NCBI RefSeq assembly: GCF_934754915.1
Contig: NZ_CAKVKB010000002.1
Span: forward strand, 24,482 to 88,481
From: an uncultured Clostridium sp.
Lineage (GTDB): Bacteria; Bacillota; Clostridia; Clostridiales; Clostridiaceae
Direction: 5' to 3'
DNA: 64,000 nucleotides
Below are positions 26,222 through 33,691 of the stretch, one piece after another (within the stretch, counting starts at the first letter, position 1; every line of letters starts with the position of its first letter). The notes beneath the pieces were generated by a model. That model was not told where the DNA came from, ran no database searches, and worked only from the letters and a program-made list of their open reading frames with translations. Both the position numbers and the translations under genes were made by a program.

Positions 26222-26866
26222 TTACCTCCTTTTAGTCACTGCTATGCCATCTCCCATAGGTATGACTGACGTAATTAAATTTTCATCATGTGTTACTAAA
26301 TCTAAATATGTTCTCATTCTTTTTACTATTGTTATCTTCCTTCGTTTAACCAATTCTTGTGATGCAACCATTCCTCTGAAAAGAACATTATCTGCAACAA
26401 TGATTCCATCTTCTTTTAGAAGCCTTAAACAATGTGGAAGAAAATGATTATAATGACCTTTACCTGCATCCATAAAAATAAGATCATATTTATCATCTAA
26501 TCGCTCTAAAACTTCAAGGCAGTCTCCTTCTTCAATTTTTATCTTATGGCTTAAATTGAACTTTTCGAGATTAATTTTAGCAAGTTCTATCATTCTCTCA
26601 TCTCGTTCTATAGTTACTATATCAGGTTCAGTTCCTGCACTTTCATACATTAATATAGATGAAAATCCCACAGCTGTTCCAAGTTCCAATATCTTTTTAG
26701 GTTTTTTCATGCTGGTCATAAATTCTAAAAAAACACCTGTTTCTTTTTGCACTATAGGAACTCCGTTTTCCCTTGCAAAATCTTCTATTTCTTTTAAGGT
26801 TCCAGTTCTATCAGGAATAAGTCCTCTTATATAATCTTCCATATAGTCATATGTAACTTTACTCAC
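26222..26866 (-). CDS. trmR: SAM-dependent O-methyltransferase, probable TrmR
   Basis: Class I methyltransferase of the COMT-like (YrrM) group, 214 residues. SAM-binding motif I reads ILELGTAVGFSSILM, the acidic residue follows in VTIERDERMIELA, and the metal-binding aspartates are in DLIFMDAGKGHY and IIVADNVLF. B. subtilis TrmR turns 5-hydroxyuridine of tRNA into 5-methoxyuridine. It stands between mltG and the U32 protein, the same neighbourhood as in Bacillus. Substrate assignment is by context. Confidence 0.8.
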   Translation of the reverse strand: MSKVTYDYMEDYIRGLIPDRTGTLKEIEDFARENGVPIVQKETGVFLEFMTSMKKPKKILELGTAVGFSSILMYESAGTEPDIVTIERDERMIELAKINLEKFNLSHKIKIEEGDCLEVLERLDDKYDLIFMDAGKGHYNHFLPHCLRLLKEDGIIVADNVLFRGMVASQELVKRRKITIVKRMRTYLDLVTHDENLITSVIPMGDGIAVTKRR

Positions 26867-26885
26867 TCTTATCTCTCCTCCAAAA

Positions 26886-27926
26886 TTAATATCCTAGCTC
26901 TTTCTTTTTAGCCAGAAAATCATCATAGCTATTTGTAAAATAATGTGTTCCATCTTTTTGCAATATATAATATATATAATCTGTATTATCTGGGAAAATA
27001 GCTGCTTTTATACATTCAATTCCTGGACTTGCTATTGGTCCTACTGGAAGTCCTGAATATTTATATGTATTATATGGAGAATCAGTTTCTAAATGTTTAT
27101 TCAATACCACATCCAAATGTTCACCCAAAGCATAGAGTACAGTTGCATCTAACTGAAGCTTCATACTTTTTTCAAGCCTATTATAAATAACAGATGAAAT
27201 GAGACTTCTATCAGAATCTACTTTTGCTTCTTTTTCTATCATAGATGCAATAGTAACAATTTTATAGATTTCCTTATCATCTAATGAAATATTGTTTTCT
27301 TTTTCAATCTCATTTATTACTTCTTCAAAGCGCTTAAGCATTTTCTCTATTATATCATCTGCACTAATTCCCTTTTCTATCATATATGTATCAGGATATA
27401 AAAACCCTTCTAAATTATATCTTCTTTTTTCATTAACTTCAATAAAGTCTGGCAGTTTATAATCTTTTACACTTTTAATAAATTCATCCTTAGAACACAA
27501 TTCTTTCTCATCCATAAGTTCTGCTATTTCTTCTATTGAATATCCCTCTGGTATGGTAACCTTAACAAATTTTATATTATTTGAATCATCTTGAAGTCCA
27601 TTTATAAGTTCATCAAGTGTAACATCTGATTTAATTTCATATGTTCCTTCTTTAAGAACTACATAAGGCTTATCTATACTCAGTTTTACTTTAACAAGAA
27701 GTTTATTATATAACATTCCTTCACTATCTAATCTATTTAACACATCATAAAAACCTTCTCCATTCTTTACTTCAATTAGAACTGTATCTTCATCGCTTTT
27801 TAAAGGTTTACTTATTGCCTTATTGTATAAAATAACAAATCCTACAAGAATAGAAAAAATCAAAAATAGACAAATAATTCTAGTTTTTTTTATTTTACTT
27901 CTTTTCCGCATTTTCCTTTTTTTCAT
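26886..27926 (-). CDS. mltG: Endolytic murein transglycosylase MltG (YceG family)
   Basis: Membrane-anchored lytic transglycosylase that terminates nascent glycan strands. A basic N-terminus MKKRKMRKRSKIKK leads into one membrane helix (~residues 15-35). The YceG domain shows VTIPEGYSIEEIAELM, YNLEGFLYPDTY with the active-site-proximal glutamate, TIASMIEKEA and LDATVLYALG ... TYKYSGLPVGPIASPG. The 346 residues are typical. AGGAGA precedes the ATG. First gene of the mltG-trmR-trhP group. Confidence 0.92.
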   Translation of the reverse strand: MKKRKMRKRSKIKKTRIICLFLIFSILVGFVILYNKAISKPLKSDEDTVLIEVKNGEGFYDVLNRLDSEGMLYNKLLVKVKLSIDKPYVVLKEGTYEIKSDVTLDELINGLQDDSNNIKFVKVTIPEGYSIEEIAELMDEKELCSKDEFIKSVKDYKLPDFIEVNEKRRYNLEGFLYPDTYMIEKGISADDIIEKMLKRFEEVINEIEKENNISLDDKEIYKIVTIASMIEKEAKVDSDRSLISSVIYNRLEKSMKLQLDATVLYALGEHLDVVLNKHLETDSPYNTYKYSGLPVGPIASPGIECIKAAIFPDNTDYIYYILQKDGTHYFTNSYDDFLAKKKELGY

Positions 27927-27947
27927 AAAACTTCTCCTATACGCAAT

Positions 27948-27978
27948 AAAGTAAATAGCCTAAAAGACTATTTACTTT
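27948..27978 (-). terminator. Terminator after typA
   Basis: Perfect 11-bp stem AAAGTAAATAG / CTATTTACTTT around nine bases, in the gap after typA. The U tract is short (TTTATTG), so termination may be partial. Confidence 0.6.
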
Positions 27979-28012
27979 AATTATAGTTAAAATATATAAT
28001 TTAAATTATATA

Positions 28013-29839
28013 CTACTTCTTATTTCTGCTTATCATCCTTCTTCTTTCAGCAGGATCTAAAACTCTTTTTCTCATTCTAATATTTTCTGGTGTCACTTCA
28101 ACTAATTCGTCTGAATTAATAAAATCTAAACATTGTTCTAATGTCATTTCTAATGGTGGAGTAAGTTTTAATGCTTCATCTGCACCAGATGATCTTGTAT
28201 TAGTAAGTTTTTTACCTTTACATACATTTATGTCTATATCTTCAGCTCTTGAACATACTCCAACAACCATTCCTGTATAAACTGGCACGCCAGCACCTAT
28301 GAATAATTGACCTTTATCTTGAGCATTATATAGTCCGTAAGTTATTGAATCACCAGATTCAAATGCAACTATTGAACCTCTATTTCTTGTTGGTATTTCA
28401 CCTTTATATTGTTCATATCCTTCAAATACATGATTCATAATTCCATTACCCTTAGTATCTGTCATGAATTCATTTCTGAATCCAATAAGTCCTCTTGCTG
28501 GAATTTTGAATTCTAATCTTGTATAACCATTTACTGCTGATGTCATATTTACCATTTCAGCTTTTCTTGGTCCAAGCTTTTCCATAACTGGCCCCATAAA
28601 TTCTTCTGGGACATCAATTGTCAAGTATTCTATCGGTTCTAACTTATGACCATTTTCTTCTTTAAATATAACATTTGCTTTAGAAACTTGGAATTCATAT
28701 CCTTCTCTTCTCATTGTTTCAATCAATACTGAAAGATGAAGTTCTCCTCTTCCTGATACTTCAAAACAATCTGGAGTTATTTCTTTAACTCTTAAACTTA
28801 CATTTGTTTCAAGCTCTTTCATTAATCTATCTCTTAAGTGTCTTGATGTAACAAATTCTCCTTCTTTACCTGCAAATGGAGAATCATTAACCATGAAATT
28901 CATATTAAGTGTTGGTTCATCAATATGTACAAATGGTAATGCTTCTGGAGCACTTGAATCAGCAATTGTTTCACCTATATTAGCATCTACAACACCACTT
29001 ACTGCTACTATATCACCCATTCCTGCTTCATCAACTTCTACTCTTTTTAAACCATCATAAGTAAACACAGCAGTAATTTTGTAATTTGAAGTACTTCCAT
29101 CATTTCTTACTAAAGAAACTGATTGATTCTTTTTAACCTTACCTCTGTGAATCTTACCTATAGCAATTTTACCAACGAATGCATTTGTATCTAATGTAGT
29201 TACAAGCATCTGGAATGGTTCATCCATCTCTCCTTCTGGTGGTGCAACATGTTTTAATATTGTTTCAAATATTGGTGTCATATCGTTATTTGTATCTTCA
29301 ACATTATATCTTGCAAATCCTTCTCTTGCTGAAGCATAAACTATTGGGAAGTCTAATTGTTCATCATTTGCTCCAAGTTCAACAAATAAATCAAATACTT
29401 CATCTATTACTTCAGCAGGTCTTGCATCTGGTTTATCTATTTTATTTATTATAACAATTGGCTTTAAACCTAATTCTAGTGATTTCTTAAGAACGAATTT
29501 AGTCTGTGGCATTGGTCCTTCATAAGAGTCAACTACTAATAAAACTGAGTCAACCATTTTAAGTACACGTTCAACTTCTCCACCAAAATCAGCATGTCCT
29601 GGAGTATCAACAATATTTATTTTAACCCCATCATGCATTACTGCTGTATTTTTTGAAAGTATTGTAATTCCTCTTTCTTTTTCTAAGTCATTAGAATCCA
29701 TTACTCTTTCTTGAACTTTTTCATTACTTCTGAAAATGTTACTTTGCTTTAATAGTGCATCAACTAATGTAGTCTTACCATGGTCAACGTGAGCTATGAT
29801 AGCAATATTTCTAATATCTTCTCTTTTAATTAATTCCAT
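28013..29839 (-). CDS. typA: Translational GTPase TypA/BipA
   Basis: Ribosome-associated GTPase needed at low temperature and for 50S assembly. 608 residues. The G domain has AHVDHGKTTLVDALL, RGITI, DTPGHADFGGEVER and NKIDKPDARP. Domains II, III and the EF-G-like domain V follow, and the BipA-specific C-terminal domain contains GVCSRAEDIDINVCKGKKLTN and EDIRMRKR-like ENIRMRKRVLD. GGAGG lies upstream of the ATG. Firm. Confidence 0.96.
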   Translation of the reverse strand: MELIKREDIRNIAIIAHVDHGKTTLVDALLKQSNIFRSNEKVQERVMDSNDLEKERGITILSKNTAVMHDGVKINIVDTPGHADFGGEVERVLKMVDSVLLVVDSYEGPMPQTKFVLKKSLELGLKPIVIINKIDKPDARPAEVIDEVFDLFVELGANDEQLDFPIVYASAREGFARYNVEDTNNDMTPIFETILKHVAPPEGEMDEPFQMLVTTLDTNAFVGKIAIGKIHRGKVKKNQSVSLVRNDGSTSNYKITAVFTYDGLKRVEVDEAGMGDIVAVSGVVDANIGETIADSSAPEALPFVHIDEPTLNMNFMVNDSPFAGKEGEFVTSRHLRDRLMKELETNVSLRVKEITPDCFEVSGRGELHLSVLIETMRREGYEFQVSKANVIFKEENGHKLEPIEYLTIDVPEEFMGPVMEKLGPRKAEMVNMTSAVNGYTRLEFKIPARGLIGFRNEFMTDTKGNGIMNHVFEGYEQYKGEIPTRNRGSIVAFESGDSITYGLYNAQDKGQLFIGAGVPVYTGMVVGVCSRAEDIDINVCKGKKLTNTRSSGADEALKLTPPLEMTLEQCLDFINSDELVEVTPENIRMRKRVLDPAERRRMISRNKK

Positions 29840-29853
29840 TTTAATTCCTCCAT

Positions 29854-29869
29854 ACAGTATTTATACTGT
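29854..29869. promoter_or_regulatory. Perfect 16-bp palindrome beside the typA ribosome binding site
   Basis: ACAGTATTTATACTGT is self-complementary and ends two bases before the GGAGG that precedes the typA ATG. It could be an operator or, in RNA, a 6-bp hairpin with a TAAA loop next to the Shine-Dalgarno. No known motif is assigned. Confidence 0.4.
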
Positions 29870-30064
29870 GAATTTTATATGTACTAGTTTATATCTATAC
29901 TTATTTATTAACAAGTAAAAATTAAAGTATTTATTGCAAATAAGTTCTTATTCATTAAAATGTATTCCAATTCATATAAATATCTGGATAAATGATTTAG
30001 CATTATCAGCTAATATCTTTATTAATATATGAATGTAAACCTATAACTGTTTTTTTCCAAAAGA
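29870..30064. other. Intergenic, typA-rnjA
   Basis: AT-rich region that should contain the typA promoter (a weak TTTACT / TAGATA pair can be drawn on the minus strand). No open frame, repeat or conserved RNA is visible. Confidence 0.4.
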
Positions 30065-30091
30065 AAATTGGATACAAAAAGTACCCAATTT
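30065..30091 (-). terminator. Terminator after rnjA
   Basis: AAATTGGATAC and GTACCCAATTT form an 11-bp stem (one G-U) around five A residues. The minus strand continues TCTTTT. Located about 75 bases past the rnjA stop. Confidence 0.7.
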
Positions 30092-30166
30092 CTCACGTAA
30101 CTATAATTAATATTACTCTTTTAATCATAAAAAGTCAAGTATAATCAAATCAATACAAACTCTTAA

Positions 30167-31834
30167 TTAAAATTCCATTATTATTGGTAATATCATTGGC
30201 TTTCTCTTAGTCTTTTCATAAAGGAATTCTCTTAATTCATCCCTCATCTTAGACTTTAATGTAGCCCAATCAGTTATCTGTCTTTCTTCACAGTCTTTTA
30301 AAACAGCCCTTACAATTTCTCTTGCTTCGTCCATAAGACCTTCAGATTCTCTTACATAAACAAATCCTCTTGAAATTATATCCGGTCCTGACACTACTTT
30401 ACCAGTCTGCTTTTCAATTGTAACAACTACTGTTAATATACCATCCTGTGACAAATGCTTTCTATCTCTTAAAACAATGTTACCTACATCGCCAACACCT
30501 AATCCATCAACAAAAACTTGACCAGAAGTTACACTTCCATTTTTCTTAATTGAATTACGAGTTACTTCAATAACATCTCCATTTTCGCATATAACAAGAT
30601 TTTTTTCTGGAAGTCCAAGTTCCATAGCTAATTCTCCATGTTTTTTAAGATGTCTGTATTCTCCATGAACTGGTATGAAAAATCTTGGCTTTACCAATGC
30701 CTGCATAAGCTTTAATTCTTCTTGACAAGCATGCCCAGATACGTGAATTTTCTCAGCCGAATCATATATTACTTCAGCACCTTTTTTAAACAGCTGATTA
30801 ACAACTCTTGAAACAAATTTTTCATTTCCAGGTATAGGTGTTGCTGAAATAATTACAGTGTCTCCTGGAACTATAGTTATTTTTCTATGTTCTGAAGCTG
30901 CCATTCTTGCCAAAGCTGACATAGGTTCACCTTGACTTCCAGTTGTTATTATTACCATTTTTTCATTTGGATACTTTCCAATCTGATCAATAGGAACTAA
31001 CACATCTTTTTCAGCTTCAAGGTAACCAAGTTCAATAGCAACCTGAACTATGTTCTCCATACTCCTTCCAGACACTGATACTTTTTTATCATATTTTTGT
31101 GCAGCAGTTATTATCTGCTGAATTCTGTGAACATTTGATGCAAATGTCGCTACAATTATTCTTCCAGAAGCTTTTCCAAATAGTCTGTCAAATGTTTCTC
31201 CTACAACTCTTTCAGTCATAGTATATCCTGGTCTTTCAACGTTTGTTGAATCAGCCATCATAACCAAAACACCTTTTCTTCCTATTTCAGCCAGTCTTGC
31301 AAAATCCATCATTTCTCCATCTATTGGAGTATAATCAATTTTAAAATCTCCTGTATGAAGAACCACACCAAGAGGAGTATGAATTGCTATTGCTACTGAA
31401 TCAGCTATAGAATGATTAGTCTTAATAAATTCAACTGATACACTGCTTAATTTTATTATATCTTTAGGCTTCACTCTTACCAATTCTGTTGATCCTAATA
31501 AACCGTGCTCTTTAAGTTTTGTTTCAACAATTCCAAGAGTAAGCTTTGTACCATATACAGGAACATTTAATTGCTTTAATACATAAGGCAATGCTCCTAT
31601 ATGATCCTCATGTCCATGAGTTAAAAATATTCCTTTTATTTTTTCCGAATTCTTAAGAAGATATGAAATATCTGGTATTACTATATCTATTCCAAACATA
31701 TCGTCATCAGGAAACTTCAAACCACAGTCTATAATTACAATATCTTCTTTATATTCTATAGCTGTAATGTTTTTCCCGATTTCATTTATACCACCAAGAG
31801 GAATTATCTTAATCTTCGCTCTCTCATTTTTCAT
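30167..31834 (-). CDS. rnjA: Ribonuclease J
   Basis: Metallo-beta-lactamase/beta-CASP nuclease with 5'-3' exonuclease and endonuclease activity in mRNA decay and rRNA maturation. 555 residues. The zinc motif FLTHGHEDHIGALP and the second-site HTGDFKIDYTPIDG mark the lactamase domain; SGHACQEELKLM and PVHGEYRHL belong to the beta-CASP part and its zinc ligands. The C-terminal domain ends KRKPMILPIIMEF. RNase J1 rather than J2 is likely because all catalytic histidines are kept. Firm at family level. Confidence 0.95.
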   Translation of the reverse strand: MKNERAKIKIIPLGGINEIGKNITAIEYKEDIVIIDCGLKFPDDDMFGIDIVIPDISYLLKNSEKIKGIFLTHGHEDHIGALPYVLKQLNVPVYGTKLTLGIVETKLKEHGLLGSTELVRVKPKDIIKLSSVSVEFIKTNHSIADSVAIAIHTPLGVVLHTGDFKIDYTPIDGEMMDFARLAEIGRKGVLVMMADSTNVERPGYTMTERVVGETFDRLFGKASGRIIVATFASNVHRIQQIITAAQKYDKKVSVSGRSMENIVQVAIELGYLEAEKDVLVPIDQIGKYPNEKMVIITTGSQGEPMSALARMAASEHRKITIVPGDTVIISATPIPGNEKFVSRVVNQLFKKGAEVIYDSAEKIHVSGHACQEELKLMQALVKPRFFIPVHGEYRHLKKHGELAMELGLPEKNLVICENGDVIEVTRNSIKKNGSVTSGQVFVDGLGVGDVGNIVLRDRKHLSQDGILTVVVTIEKQTGKVVSGPDIISRGFVYVRESEGLMDEAREIVRAVLKDCEERQITDWATLKSKMRDELREFLYEKTKRKPMILPIIMEF

Positions 31835-31894
31835 ATTTCCCCTCCTTTTTCCTAATATTTATTTATAAACAAAGGTTTCTTTTAAAAAATCCTT

Positions 31895-32359
31895 TTATTC
31901 ATCAAGTTGTTTTTCCTGACACTCTTTGCATATTCCATAAAATTTCAAACTATGGTCGAGTATCTTAAATTTGTAGTTACTCTCAATATTAGCTTCAAGG
32001 TCTTCTAAAAGATCATCTTGAACCTCTAATACTTTATTACATATGTTACATATTAAATGATGATGTCTGTGAGTTTCATTAGAATGCAATATTTCATATC
32101 TGCTGCATCCATCATTTAAATCAAGTCTTGATATAACATTTAATTCTTCAAGAAGCAGAATAGTTCTATAAACTGTTGCCAGACCTATTTCCGGGCAATC
32201 CTTTTTAACTTCGTCATAAATTTCTTCTGCTGTTAAATGTTTACCTTCGTTTTTTATTATTGTATCAACAATAGACCTTCTCTGAGGAGTTAATTTATAC
32301 CCCTTTTTCTTTAGGTCTTCTTTTAAGGCATTCATATCAATTAAATTTGATTCCTGCAT
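31895..32359 (-). CDS. fur: Fur-family metal-responsive repressor
   Basis: Winged-helix repressor, 154 residues. The DNA-binding half holds GYKLTPQRRSIVDTIIKN and GLATVYRTILLLEELNVI. The dimerisation half has the metal-site histidines ETHRHHHLICNICN and a second CxxC (CKECQEK), so the structural zinc site is complete. Fur, PerR and Zur cannot be separated with certainty from this sequence. ATG start with AGGTG upstream. Confidence 0.85.
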   Translation of the reverse strand: MQESNLIDMNALKEDLKKKGYKLTPQRRSIVDTIIKNEGKHLTAEEIYDEVKKDCPEIGLATVYRTILLLEELNVISRLDLNDGCSRYEILHSNETHRHHHLICNICNKVLEVQDDLLEDLEANIESNYKFKILDHSLKFYGICKECQEKQLDE

Positions 32360-32418
32360 TTATAACACCTCACTTTCTCATTCTTAAGGAATTTAATTTA
32401 TAATCAATATAATTTTAA

Positions 32419-32697
32419 TTATTCTTCAAATAAACCATCTTCACTCATTAAAGTATTATAAGTCTCTAAAACCATTTCAAATTCTTCATCATCATCTTCT
32501 AGAGCTAAAAATACTTCACTTCCATCTTCTTCTTTAAAAATTTTAAAAGCATATGCTTCATCAGTTTCTTCAAAAGCTGGCGTTGCAATTATATATTGCC
32601 CTTTTAATTTTTCAATTTCAAAATATATAATAACCTCAAACTTTACATCATTTCCATTTTCATCTGGTATATATACATATTTTGCATCCTTATCCAT
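32419..32697 (-). CDS. DUF1292 protein
   Basis: Short acidic protein of 92 residues, matching the YrzB-type DUF1292 family that almost always accompanies ruvX and ireB in Firmicutes. The pattern YVYIPDENGNDVKFEVIIYFE ... KFRVYALxP is replaced by the usual Clostridial variant. Function unknown. It lies between ruvX and fur in the conserved alaS-ireB-ruvX-DUF1292-fur order. Confidence 0.82.
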   Translation of the reverse strand: MDKDAKYVYIPDENGNDVKFEVIIYFEIEKLKGQYIIATPAFEETDEAYAFKIFKEEDGSEVFLALEDDDEEFEMVLETYNTLMSEDGLFEE

Positions 32698-32817
32698 ACA
32701 TACTTTCCTTTCTGTTTCTAATTTATATATTAATTCTCTTTACAATTTTCATCAAGAGATTATCTTCAAATTCATTTTAAAATAATTTTACAATTTTCTT
32801 AATTTTATAAAAAATAA

Positions 32818-33240
32818 TTACATTTGTCTAGAAATCATATCTAGATATCCTTGTAGTATATAAGTAGATGCTACTTTATCTACTATCTTCTTCCTCTTAT
32901 TTCTTGACAAATCTGCTTCAAGCATAGCTTTATGTGCAGCTACTGTTGTTAAGCGTTCATCCCAGAACTTAATTTCAATGCCAAGTTTTTCTTCTAACAA
33001 ATTTCCAAACGACATTGCTAATTCACCTGATGGACCTATTGTTCCATTCATATTCTTTGGCAATCCAACAACAATTGTTTCAACTTTATAATCATCACAT
33101 ATTTTCTTTAAATCTTCTATATCTTTTTCTTTATTACTTCTTCTTATAGTTGTGAGTCCTTGTGCTGTAAAACCTAATGGATCACTTATTGCAACTCCTA
33201 TAGTTTTCTGTCCCAAATCCAGACCTAATATTCTCTTCAA
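32818..33240 (-). CDS. ruvX: Holliday junction resolvase-like protein RuvX (YqgF)
   Basis: RNase H-fold nuclease implicated in pre-16S rRNA 5'-end processing and/or Holliday junction cleavage. 140 residues. The catalytic aspartate is in ILGLDLGQKTIGVAISD; VVGLPKNMNG and FWDERLTTVAAHKAM carry the other conserved acidic positions. It is preceded by the ireB terminator. Firm at family level. Confidence 0.93.
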   Translation of the reverse strand: MKRILGLDLGQKTIGVAISDPLGFTAQGLTTIRRSNKEKDIEDLKKICDDYKVETIVVGLPKNMNGTIGPSGELAMSFGNLLEEKLGIEIKFWDERLTTVAAHKAMLEADLSRNKRKKIVDKVASTYILQGYLDMISRQM

Positions 33241-33266
33241 TTTTTCACCTCACGAATATAAATAAA

Positions 33267-33289
33267 AGTGCCCGTAGATAACGGGCACT
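33267..33289 (-). terminator. Terminator after ireB
   Basis: GC-rich 9-bp stem AGTGCCCGT / ACGGGCACT with a 5-base loop, five bases after the ireB stop and followed on the minus strand by TTTTATTT. Strong intrinsic terminator. Confidence 0.85.
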
Positions 33290-33293
33290 CTTT

Positions 33294-33551
33294 CTACTTT
33301 ATCTCTAAATAAGATTTTATTACTTCTTCCAGTATGTCATCTCTTTCGAGTTTTCTTACTAAAGCCCTTGCTCCGTTGTAATTAGTGATGTAAGTAGGGT
33401 CTCCTGAAATCAAATATCCAACCAATTGATTTATAGGATTATATCCTTTTTCCTGCAATGAATTATAAACCTGTGACAAGATAGACTTTGTAAGAGCTTC
33501 TTTATTCTTACTCAAATCAAATTGCATTGTTGCTTCTATATTATTACTCAT
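33294..33551 (-). CDS. ireB: IreB family regulatory phosphoprotein
   Basis: 85-residue UPF0297/DUF965 protein. In Enterococcus it is phosphorylated by the PASTA kinase IreK and controls cephalosporin resistance. The conserved core NPINQLVGYLISGDPTYITNYNGARALVRKLERDDIL is present. It lies between alaS and ruvX as in most Firmicutes. The start ATG is fixed by an in-frame stop two codons upstream. The only good Shine-Dalgarno lies 24 bases away, with a hairpin between (see separate entry). Confidence 0.92.
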   Translation of the reverse strand: MSNNIEATMQFDLSKNKEALTKSILSQVYNSLQEKGYNPINQLVGYLISGDPTYITNYNGARALVRKLERDDILEEVIKSYLEIK

Positions 33552-33558
33552 AACTCAT

Positions 33559-33585
33559 GCTGCTTAAACTGCAGCTCACCCCCTT
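33559..33585 (-). promoter_or_regulatory. ireB Shine-Dalgarno with intervening hairpin
   Basis: On the minus strand AAGGGGGTGA (33576-33585) is followed directly by the stem-loop GCTGC-AGTTTAA-GCAGC (33559-33575), then seven bases, then the ireB ATG. Folding the hairpin reduces the effective spacing from 24 to 7 bases. A four-codon mini-frame (ATG AGT TAT GAG TAA) begins right after the hairpin and overlaps the ireB start. Confidence 0.65.
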
Positions 33586-33691
33586 ACGCATATTCTAAGG
33601 AAACTATATCCATAATTATTGTTAACATTATAATTATATTTTATACCTGAATCTTTATTTAAATTATACTCTAATTTGAACAAAAAGTATA

